Shown: piece after piece, positions 54,870 through 64,000 of the stretch | Layout: every line of letters begins with the position of its first letter | How positions within the stretch are numbered: the first letter of the stretch is position 1 | DNA from: Isoetes taiwanensis | Lineage: Eukaryota; Streptophyta; Lycopodiopsida; Isoetales; Isoetaceae | Assembly: GCA_021234155.1 (NCBI GenBank) | Contig: JAJEKV010000263.1 | Span: forward strand, 410,346 to 474,345 | Length of the DNA: 64,000 nt | Direction: 5' to 3' | The notes under the pieces: generated by a model | Databases searched by the model: none | The model's input: the letters and a program-made list of their open reading frames with translations, nothing else | What the model was told of the DNA's origin: nothing | Made by a program: the position numbers and the translations under genes

Positions 54870-57800
54870 ACACGCGTAAACTTGTGAATTCATCATTTGT
54901 GAATTCATCATTTTGTCTATTCAAGATATTCTTGATTTGCCAATTGGACTCGATGGTGGGCGTTAATTAGCACGTTGTTTAATGTTATAATCCTTTGATC
55001 CATGTTATCGGTCCTTGCGTAAAGGTGGATAGCTTGTTGTGCCGATTCTGTGAGCCGCAGGCTTTGTGCGGGCTTTTATTCATTTTCACGTTTCAACGAC
55101 ACTCAAGAAACGTGGAGATGGCATCATAGGTCTTGATAATTTCAATAATTATTACCCTCGTTGCTCTTAAAAGAGCGAAAGCGAGAACCCCAAATTGGTT
55201 GGAATGTAAATGCCCACGCCTAAGAGTCTGGTGACTTTGCATCATGTCCAAATATCCCGCCCCATCAAGCATGCGGCAGATACTCCTTAGACAGTCCATT
55301 AAAGCAACCAAGTTCCAAGAACAGTAGGTGTTAGCATCCACGAGCCAAGTAGTTAGATGTTCCTCGTGCAATGTGTTGGAGCTGTTCTAAAACCCGAGCG
55401 GATTCTTCTCCAATATATGCTTTACCAAATAGAGTATCTCTTCTTAAAAATTCTGCCACGCTTAGCAGATTTACCTTTAGGCCCGACATATTTAATGTGT
55501 CTCGATGGCATCTTTGTTACCTTTTTTTTTCATCTCCGATTGCACCAGTGTTAGATTGTAGATTAGAAAGCCTCATATTGCCTTGCAAGGTGCATACAGA
55601 AGATCCATGAGCGATCTATTTTGCAAAGAGCTAAATTATGTAACTGGGTATCAAATCAGGTCGAATATGAACATTGTTTCCTTGCATGTAACTCTCCTTC
55701 TGTTAGAGTCTTTCCTCTCCCCATCTCTGCATTTGACCAATAAGTGTTCCATAAACAACGGGAATGAATAGAGCATTGTTATGTTATGGTGTTTGAGCAT
55801 TGTTATGTTATGGTGTTTGGTTGTGAAAGAACATACTAACCATCTTAGTTGGCTCTTATCTTTCCAGATTTCGAGGCGGATCAACTTTGTAGAACGAAGT
55901 TTTTGCTTCAGACCTACCTTCATCATTTTACTGCAGGTATATGGAACCTCAATACGAAATTTGTAATCGAAGTTTATGCTATTTCATGCTTGCAAAATCC
56001 TCGCCTTCCACGCTTTCGCTAAAGAGGTCATATCCGCGGATGAGTTGCAAAAGTTGCCGGCGTATTGAACAAAAGCCTTATGTTTCTAGTCATATATATT
56101 ATCGTATTACTCGTAAAAGCTGGCTAACAAGATTATTGGATATGAAATCAAAGCAAAGGAGCAATGCATCATGGCCGCTGCGAAGGTGTTGATCTTTTGG
56201 TTTCAGGAGTACATTTTTTTCTCTTCGCATGATTTTCTTCACTGTATATATTTGTCGCCGCTTGTTCAACCAAATTCTATTATGTATTCGCTGCTATCCC
56301 TCGATAGGGGTCCAAAGGTTCTTGGGCACCGCAGTGTGTGTTTGATCAAAGGTTTCCGACATACTGCATAGGTAAATTGTTTCTACCATATTTTTTCAAG
56401 TATGATGCAAGACATCTGATTTATGTGCAAATATGAATTGGCCCTACTTTGGTTAATAGGATTCTAGTCCTTAAAAAGAAAGGTGGAAATTTCGATTTAG
56501 AGCGAGATCATGGTTTTGCACTTTGGAAATCATTCCAAAGATCCGGGTGGGTAAGCAAACTGTTCTCGATTTAAGATTTGGCTAGGAAGCAAACTTGTGT
56601 AGACATTCAAGGGCACATGATAAATATTTATACGGATTAAATATCTCTACTGGGATTGCTTTTAGTTGGGATATATTTGGTGATTAATTCAATGTTCTAG
56701 GGAATAGAGAACAAAGGGCAAAAGCTTTAAATCGGCTTTATTCTTCTGTTTATTCTTGGTTTGTTTTAGGTGTGTAGTTCGCTTAGGAGCTATTTGGTTT
56801 ATTAATGGTTAATCTTGCAATTTTGTGAAGGGGAAATGTGTTGCGACTAAGGTTCCGTGGAACCGAGGAGCTAAGTAAGATATTTCGAGAACATTGTCAC
56901 AAAGAGGAAGCTTCAAAATACAAATCGAAAGCATGTATGGCAACGCACCAATTTTTTGCTTTAGCAAGGGCTTTAAAGCCGATTTGCCACAATCATATTT
57001 TAATGTTCTCGGGTTCCTTGCAATAATGCGAGAAACGTTGAGGTATGGCATTGAGTTTGCTCATGTTTTTTTTAATGGGTTATGGTCCTTTAGATGCGGC
57101 AACAATTCACTGGCGAAGATTGTAGCGTTCTCTCCTGGAGCCCTTAAAAGTAATCCTTTTTTTGCTTCTACAATTTTTCCGATGCCTTTTGTTGCAACTT
57201 CTTTGTATAATGGCGACAAAAGTGTATGTAGGCATTTGTATTTTCCTGCCCATTGATTGATTTTGTCTAGCTTTTTCAGATGCACTTGTGTTTTGAGGTC
57301 AAACGGACAAGGTCTGGCTGAATAGTATATGTTTTATCGACGAACAATCATTCTCTAATCTTAATTCTCGGAATGGGTCCATTCCGCAAATTCTTTTGGT
57401 TTCTTGCAAATTTTGGCATTGGGTTTTCCATAACGGAACATTTATGTGGGTGCAAGGCCTTCCCGAATCGTGATGGGCTTCCTACTTACAAATTTGATTT
57501 GTTAGCAATTTTTTTAGGGTCAGAATCGTGCTTTTTCTATTTCAAAGGTGGAGACCGAATCGCATTGCAATTATTATCCACATGAACACTACGCAAACAA
57601 AGCGTTTTACATGTATGTTTGATACATAGGTATACTATTAGCCGATCTCCTTGATTGGTAGGAATACGTTGTATTTGTGGCGTGATCATGGACCCGTGGT
57701 CCGTGAAATTGGACCATTACTCATGTGGATTGGTCGAGCCAAATGGCACTCTAAAACTTACAAGCGAAGGACATGGGTATTGCAAGCTTGAGAAAGCTTC

Positions 57801-60165
57801 AGGTTGTTAGGGCTGCAGATTCTTTTTGAGTTCTTCTTGTGCTTCAATACTAACTTTTGTTTGATGTCTTGCGGGGTGATTGATGAATATGAGCATGTGA
57901 CAAGTAATTTCCGGGTATGATGTTCTCGTAATGTCATCCATGTTTACTTTTTGACGTTGTACATCCATGATGCTACCATTACACAACCACCACCATAGAA
58001 AAAGTTGCAAGATGGTAAAATGTGTTTTCGAAGAGAAGGAAAGCGGCATATAGCCTCCAAAACTTTGCTGATAATGTTTGTTAGTTGGAGGAGTTATGCA
58101 TTTGTCGATTGATCTTTTGAGATGCACCAATCACTTAATTACCAATATCTTGCCTTGTGACAATAATAAGATAATCTTCACCTTGTTTGTGTTGAAGAAA
58201 GTGGTCGTTTTGTACCACTGCATATGGAATGGTGTTCGGCGTCCATGCTTTCTCTTTGCACGAAAGATCCGTCCTGAGACATGTGATTTGTTAGCTTAAG
58301 TTTTTGCCAAATATGACGTGGAATATAGGGATCAAAGGCATGCCATCAGAGTGACTGTTTCTGTAAAGTTGTCATCATCATCGACGTCCGGACATGCAAT
58401 TGAATGATAATTTTTATGAAAGTGTCAAGCTGAAGCCCAAAGAAAAAAGTATGACAGCATGTACAATTTTCAGTGGGTAGGATGTTCTTTATGCTCGTCC
58501 CGGATCTTTTGGCCTTAGAAAAGCCAGCTCAAAGAAGCCAATGAAAGATTGTTATAGTCTCAACCTATTATTATGATCATCACTAGAAACTAAGCCCTAT
58601 AGTTTCTACGTGTGAAATGTAATTTTGATGATGCAACTTTTATGTGAGCTATAAAAGGCGGGACGCTATCTCTCTCTATATAGTTGCAAATGTAAAGCAA
58701 GTCTGTTAACAAATAGATTGGAAACGTCTATTGTGGTTCTTTACTTACCCTTCACTTGAAGCATTCAACCCGCTTGGAAAATCTTTGTGAAACTAAGGAG
58801 AGTTATTCTTTAGTTAGATCTTTGAGGCGTGGTCCGTATTTATCAATCTTGAAAAACCCCATGGGTGTGCTAACGGTCTCTTTTGCTTTAGATTTTCATT
58901 TTTGTACTTAAAACGATCTTTGACTTCGAGTTTTCATTTTGATTTAAGATAGAGAATGTGAGCAAAGCTGACAAACATGCTAAGGAGGCCATCAACCTTT
59001 TAAACTATTAAGTACACAAGCATTAGAATACTAGAAATAGTTGCAAAGATGAAAACAAGGAGCTTTTGCACTGTGGGTTGCCTGCAGTATGCATTTATAT
59101 AAGTTAAATTTAAAACCTCGATACTTGCTTGTGACCTATGAATGTAGAGCTCTTGATGTTCATTAAACATCTTCACACATCATAATTTATGATAATAATC
59201 TCTGCATCTCCATGTTGATGCAACTTCTTTTACAAATTGTTCAATAAAAGCAACTACCTGTAAATGCAGCTGCATTGCTTTATTGCCCATACCAATGGAC
59301 GTATTTCCATGGCTTAAGAGATTAAAAGACATGCGAAAAAGAACGGCCATACAAACATCATGGCATAAATATCCTCAAGCATATCATACGTCATCTCAAA
59401 TCTTTTCTGTTAGAGGACTTTCTATATGCTCAAAAACTAAAACCAACAAACTTTGTGCGTTCAAAAACTAAAGCCAATAAACTTTGTGGATAGAACACTC
59501 TTTTATTAAAGCTATTGTATTCAACATTGTCCTACCTTGCAATGACACTTATAAATTCTCTTTGTTTTTTATTTGCATATACTTTACCGGTCTATTTGCA
59601 TATTTTATTTGTGTGCCTTGATGTAGGAATATTCCCTATTTTATGCCAAATCAGTGACCTGAGTTTTCATGTCTAAAACAAAGTTGCCGAACTTATACGC
59701 TATTTGCCGTCACAACCAATATAAAAAAAAAAAACCATTCCCTAGTCGCGAGACCGCAAGGCCAAAGGATGTGAACCTCAAAGCTTAACGACCCCTAAGG
59801 ATCTTCATAAAATATTTGAGAATCTAGGGGAACGTTTGTGGAATATTAGAGTCTAAGGAATATGCATAAAGTTGACTTCATATTTGACTATATCTTGTTG
59901 TTTGATCTTCACTTTACAATTGACTTTCACGCTTGGAGTAAATCGTGATGGGCTTATTGAACCGACTTTGTGTTTGACCTCCTCTTTGAAATCGGTTGTG
60001 GATTTTAATGGGCTGCCCATACAATCGAATGTGTACATTCAAATTTAGTTTGACTTTTCTATTTGCCTATACTCGATATAATGCAGTCTTTAATTTCGAA
60101 CTTCCATGCTAAGATGTTATTTGTAAATTCCTCATAGAGAAAATTCAATTACAAATGTCCAGTCG
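54870..60165. other. Long region without an assignable gene
   Basis: Over 5 kb holds only short open frames. Coding-like scraps are, on the minus strand, ATG-less VALMDCLRSICRMLDGAGYL (about 55300-55240) and SIMDVQRQKVNMDDITRTSY (about 57970-57900), and, on the plus strand, KFVIEVYAISCLQNPRLPRF (about 55955-56015), EVISADELQKLPAY (about 56020-56061) and SLAKIVAFSPGALKSN (about 57108-57156). Some read through only with frame changes, as in the KTN80 and CAMTA remnants. None can be named. A 25-bp unit GAGCATTGTTATGTTATGGTGTTT is doubled at about 55771-55819. AACTAAARCCAAYAAACTTTGTG is doubled at about 59430-59483. Confidence 0.35.
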
Positions 60166-60194
60166 ACTTTACACTCCCTCATAGTACAAAGACT

Positions 60195-60323
<129 letters not shown>

Positions 60324-60329
60324 TATATA

Positions 60330-60904
60330 TATACAATTATTTGATGGGTCCTATGGGGGGTTGAATGTGGGTAGAGATTAATCCTATCCGTCTAATTTTT
60401 TGAGGTGGCACTTAAATGGCCCTTGGATTTGATGGGGGGCATGCATGGGCCATGCATGGGCCATGCACCCCATCCATGAACCAGATTGATGAGCACGTGT
60501 GAAATCTTGGCCCTTGATTTTTAAAGGGAAGATGCAAGGAAGGTCCCTTAAAAGTGCTTTTTGGTGCGAGTCAATCTTAACCAGTTGGATCAAAAGGGGA
60601 GGGAAAAATCCTAACCATTAAATTTTTTTATTAAATTGCAATTTCTTTATTAAAAAGAGGTGAGGTGGCACCCTTATTTAATAAAAAAGGTAATGAGGTG
60701 GCATCAACATTAATAGGTGGACTTTCTAGGAAGCTTTTTTTTATAATCGACTTCAAAGGCCGATAACTTGCGATGAGAGGGGTCGGATGAAGGTGAGACC
60801 CACACCATTGGATTCTCCCTGCCGAGGAACTTTCCAATGAGTGGTGCTTTGGCATCGTTCCCTCGCGATTGGAGCTAATGTGATCGAATATTAAGTTTCT
60901 TTTT
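60330..60904. other. Spacer between (TA)n and the minisatellite
   Basis: It contains a CATGCATGGGCCATGCATGGGCCATGCA palindromic cluster (about 60439-60467) and GAGGTGGCA phrases repeated at about 60400, 60661 and 60691. No gene. Confidence 0.45.
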
Positions 60905-62055
60905 GGAAACTTAGAATTTTCTGAGAATCTATCACGAATTTAAAAGAATCTAGGGAATCTCCATAGGATTTTAGAGAATTTAAAGGAAGCTCAAGAGAAT
61001 CTTTGGGAATCTATGAGAATCGCAAAGGGAATCTTTGAGATTCTATATGAATCTTTATGAAACCTTTGAGAATGTAGAAGAATCTTCATAGAATCTAAGG
61101 GAATCTAGGAGAATCTACATAGAAATATGAGAAATCTAGAGGAATCTTGAGATGATCTTTGGGAGGCTAGGGGAACCCCAACAAAATTAGGGAATTTATG
61201 GGAATCTCAAGAGAATCATAGAGAATCTAGTAGGATCAAAGTGCATCTTCATAAAATCTTTGAGAATCCTTGAAAATCAGAGAATCTAAGGAATCTACAT
61301 AGAATCTAAGGGAATCTATATAGAATCTAACAAAATTTAGGAGAATCCACATAGAATTTTGGAGACTCTAGAGGTTTCTTGTGATAAGTTCGAAAATCTA
61401 GAGGGATCTTTATAGAATCTTAAGAATCTAGGGAAGCTTTGTGGAAGCTTAAGGAATCTTTCATTAATAAGTGTGTTTAGTAGGGGAATCTCGATAGAAT
61501 CTAAGAGAATCTATATAGAATCTTGGAAAATGGGATAATCTTTGAGAATCTAGTTGAATCTTAAGAGAATCTTAAGTAATTTATGGGATTAAGAGTATTT
61601 AAGAGAATCTTCCTTAAATCTTTGAGAATCTAGGATATTTTTTCCTGAATCTTCAAGAATCTAAGTGAACCTTTATAGAATCTTCATTGAATGGCTCAGA
61701 ATCTAGCAGAATCTAAGCGCATCTTCATAAAATCTTTGAGAATCTAGGGGAATCTTGATGGAATTTTCAAGATTCTGGGGGAATCTCTATAGAATCTAAC
61801 AAAATCTAGGAGAATCTACATAGAATTCTAAAAATTTAGAGGATCCTTGTGATAACGTTTGAAATCTCGGGAATCTTTGTAGAATCCTAAGAATCTAAGG
61901 AATCTTAGGGAATCTTTTACACTAAGTGTGTTTTCTCGGGGAATCTTGATAGAACCTAAAGGAATCTAAGAGAATTTATATAGAATCTTAAGAAATGTAG
62001 AAAATTTGGGATAATCTTTGAGAATCTAGGGGAATCTTAAAGAGAATCTTAAGTT
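60905..62055 (+). repeat. Degenerate AGAATCT minisatellite with higher-order repeat
   Basis: For about 1.15 kb the sequence is built from variants of AGAATCT joined by short linkers (CTAGGGGAATCTTGATAGAA, CTAAGAGAATCTATATAGAA). On top of this a longer period is visible. The blocks GCATCTTCATAAAATCTTTG (about 61250 and 61720), AAATCTAGGAGAATCYACATAG (about 61335 and 61800), TTGTGATAASGTT (about 61380 and 61848) and TAAGTGTGTTT (about 61460 and 61925) repeat about 460 bases apart. There is no open frame. Related fragments (GAGAATCTAGGGGAACGTTTG) occur outside, at about 59815. Confidence 0.92.
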
Positions 62056-62105
62056 TGGATGGCTCAAAATTTGTGTACTCCTTATAGTACACTCACTTGT
62101 ATATA

Positions 62106-62126
62106 TCTATACATTATTAAAAATGT
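62106..62126 (+). mobile_element. Possible Helitron 5' terminus
   Basis: TCTATACATTATTAAAAATG follows a host A at 62105. Plant Helitrons usually begin TC, often TCTNTACTA or TCTATAC with TATTAAAA following, and insert between A and T. If genuine, the element runs right, beyond the window, and carries the duplicated block and coding scraps below. The motif is short and AT-rich, so chance is possible. Confidence 0.3.
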
Positions 62127-62159
62127 TTTGATATACAAATTGCTGCCCCCATTTGTGCA

Positions 62160-62204
62160 CCCCTGTATACATGTATACAGCCGGAAAAAAATTTTCCGGC
62201 CAAC
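62160..62204. repeat. Adjacent palindromes
   Basis: TGTATACATGTATACA (perfect, 16 bases, about 62164-62179) is followed by GCCGGAAAAAAATTTTCCGGC (62180-62200). The second palindrome marks the left edge of the large direct repeat. Confidence 0.85.
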
Positions 62205-62630
62205 TTGCCCCTTTTTTGTCCTCCCGCAAAAAAAATTCCAGCAACGTCCCTTCATCTAGCCATTTAATGGGTTGGGCTTTTGAATTCAAATTTCGTGGGA
62301 GACTACGAAGCCTCCCTTAATAATGAATTACGAAAGCCTCCCCCTTAATGAATTCCGGCCTTCTCCCGGGAAAATTTTTTCATTTCATCTTCATCTTCTC
62401 AGTTCTGTGCAGCGTCTCTTTCTACCGCCTCTTTGTTGTGCTGCAGGAAGAGTTACAAGGCTGAATCCAAAGAATCCGGAGGATTTGAAGGGTAACTACA
62501 TTGACGATCTGCATTTGCATGTGTTACGCTTGGTCAGCGCTTTGTTTGTAGGAAAATGGCGTTCAATCGGTCTAAAACGACCGGGTTCGGCAAAATGCCA
62601 TGCCCCAATGCCGCTTTTAGTGCCATGACT
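62188..62630 (+). repeat. Large direct repeat, copy 1
   Basis: From AAAATTTTCCGGCCAACTTG onward this matches 63555-64000, about 1.37 kb to the right. The first 190 or so bases are essentially identical; the rest differs by many one- or two-base indels. It contains ATGGCGTTCAATCGGTC (62556) followed by an open frame to 62861. Confidence 0.95.
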
Positions 62631-62861
62631 TTAAGCGTGGAATCTGCAGACGATACTTGGGAAGAAATGAGCCGAAATTGCCTGCTAAAATCTATGCTAA
62701 AAAATGCGCAAATTGCCTTTCGGGCGTTATTCCTGGCGAATTGGTTGAGAGACTCGCTCCTACACTTAAAGTTGGCCATTCTGATCTTCTCATCTATTAA
62801 ACCTTTATTGGCCATGTATTCTGTGAAAACGACTTCTCAAGAAACGCCTAAACATCTTTGA
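62556..62861 (+). CDS. Unassigned open frame in the large direct repeat
   Basis: A 101-codon frame starts MAFNRSKTTGFGKMPCPNAA. Over its second half another frame reads more like conserved protein: AKKCANCLSGVIPGELVERL, then APTLKVGHSDLLIY, a stop, then TFIGHVFCENDF. It has a CxxC and a later HVFC that recall a zinc-binding fold. The choice of frame is unclear, and a frameshift near 62690 would reconcile them. No family is recognised. Confidence 0.3.
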   Translation: MAFNRSKTTGFGKMPCPNAAFSAMTLSVESADDTWEEMSRNCLLKSMLKNAQIAFRALFLANWLRDSLLHLKLAILIFSSIKPLLAMYSVKTTSQETPKHL

Positions 62862-63358
62862 ACTGTCGACTTTTCCATTCGCGGTCAATAGTAGCATCTA
62901 CCAGCAGATTTAATGGTCTCTCTGTTGCTTTTGCATTTTCAGGGCTAATAAAATTCCAGATGCATCCAGCATTATAAGCATTTGGTTCCTTTTGCTTCCT
63001 GTCAAGCATTCTCTTCTGAAAGGACTGGTTTTATTCTCTTGGAAGTCGCTAATGTGCCTCTCTTAATATCTAGAAATTGCCTTCTTTTTAGTGAGCCCTC
63101 CTCCATTATAATTTCCTCCCGTTGTTACTCTTCAGTGGCTCGAAGAAAATGTTGTCCCTTTCTGTAAAAGCATTCGTTCTTTAGCAAGTTCATGAACAAG
63201 CAACAAAACAAATTTCTGGTCATAATAGCTCATGCACTGCTGCAGAGTAGTTAGATCTATCAAGAGGCAATGATAGATCATTCTAAGCTCCTTTCCTTTC
63301 TGTTTACAGACATAGCTATAATTGTCATAGCTTTTTAGTAATTGTTTTTAAACTGCAG

Positions 63359-63426
63359 GTTCAAGCCCAACAGAGAAGATCATTGAAGCCTGGCGTTTTG
63401 TGAGGTCCTGTGTAGCCGCAGATCAG
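63359..63426 (+). CDS. Candidate 68-bp exon
   Basis: Between TTTTTAAACTGCAG and CAG|GTATCT lies a block whose open frame reads SSPTEKIIEAWRFVRSCVAA plus DQ. It could be a downstream exon of the gene around 62556, or of a captured fragment. The protein is not recognised. Confidence 0.4.
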
Positions 63427-63554
63427 GTATCTTTGATTTGAAACATCAATTGAGAAGTCAATTGAATTCAATTTGGCTTTACCCTTTGATTTTGATATAA
63501 TATATGCTGTCTCAAATAGCGAGAATTATGCGAACATATGCGTGCAGGGCAAAT

Positions 63555-64000
63555 AAAATTTTCCGGCCAACTTGCCCCTTTTTTGTCCTCCCGCAAAAAA
63601 AAATTCCAGCAACGTCCCTTCATCTAGCCATTTAATGGGTTGGGCTTTTGAATTCAAATTTCGTGGGAGACTACGAAGCCTCCCTTAATAATGAATTACG
63701 AAAGCCTCCCCCTTAATGAATTCCGGCCTTCTCCCGGGAAAATTTTTTCATTTCATCTTCATCTTCTCGGTTAAATGCGGTACTCTCTCTTTCTAGCCTC
63801 TTTGTTGTCTTTGCCAGGAAGAGTTACAAAGGCTGAATCCAGCAATCTCGGAGGATTTGAAGGGGTAACTACATTGGCGATCGCATTTGCATGTGTTTAC
63901 GCACGGTCAGCTTTGTTTGTAGGAAAATGGCGTTCAATCGAGTCTAAGCGACCGGGTTCGCGACTATACCATGCCCCAATGCCGGTTTAGTGCCATGACT
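63555..64000 (+). repeat. Large direct repeat, copy 2 (runs off the window)
   Basis: This is the partner of 62188-62630 and is cut by the window edge. It contains an open frame (63775-63990) reading SLFLASLLSLPGRVTKAESS, then NLGGFEGVTTLAIAFACVYA, which is broken in copy 1 by indels. In copy 2 the ATG GCG TTC AAT CG start is preserved but followed by an early stop. Confidence 0.95.

Noticed and set aside
60905-62055. CRISPR array
   Set aside because: Units are short, degenerate and contiguous with no unique spacers, and the genome is a plant's.

Overview
The window is nuclear DNA of a land plant. It is AT-rich, very gene-poor and dominated by transposable elements. Plant-type signatures are a dirigent protein gene, fragments of a CAMTA transcription factor, of a katanin p80 (KTN80) subunit and of an MBD9-like protein, L1-type and a second type of LINE, a Copia fragment, a Mutator-type MITE and Helitron ends. 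The sparse genes, large spacers and non-L1 LINEs would suit a large genome such as a fern's, but that placement is an inference and uncertain.

Only one gene looks complete: the single-exon dirigent gene at 2147-2701 (+), with a TATA box, signal peptide and poly(A) signal. Its upstream region is duplicated, and the distal copy carries a 548-bp Mutator-like MITE with perfect 9-bp target duplications (1180-1745). From 6115 to 10240 the minus strand holds decayed pieces of CAMTA (last linker, ankyrin repeats, IQ region) and of an MBD9-like bromodomain region. From 45085 to 46430 (-) lies a frameshifted KTN80 WD40 domain. In these fragments the amino-acid similarity survives but the frame jumps repeatedly.

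The rest is layered transposon history. A 4.7-kb L1-type LINE (11307-16013) splits an open reading frame that rejoins in phase across the insertion. Other LINE pieces lie at 22881-23505 (-), 23800-24981 (+), 43358-43975 (-), 48665-49655 (+) and about 50432-50560 (-). The copy at 48665 sits inside a Copia integrase region with an exact 15-bp target duplication. Two LINEs of a second, non-L1 type lie at 33507-35036 (-) and 36250-38170 (+). The first of these splits a GA-rich minisatellite. A foldback MITE family occurs twice (20450-20828 and 44392-44710). Helitron-type 3' ends (hairpin plus CTAGT) occur near 25851-25942 and 47903-47930, and a possible Helitron 5' end at 62106.

The right-hand third (50.5-64 kb) has almost no recognisable coding sequence. 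It contains long (TA)n tracts, several short tandem duplications, a 1.15-kb degenerate minisatellite built on an AGAATCT-like word with a roughly 460-bp higher-order period (60905-62055), and a direct repeat of about 445 bp (62188-62630 and 63555-64000) that runs off the window edge. Several short open exons with good splice signals are listed as unassigned candidates. I found no CRISPR array, rRNA gene, convincing tRNA gene or multi-gene functional system. The most informative observations concern nested insertions, gene-fragment clusters and the minisatellite.
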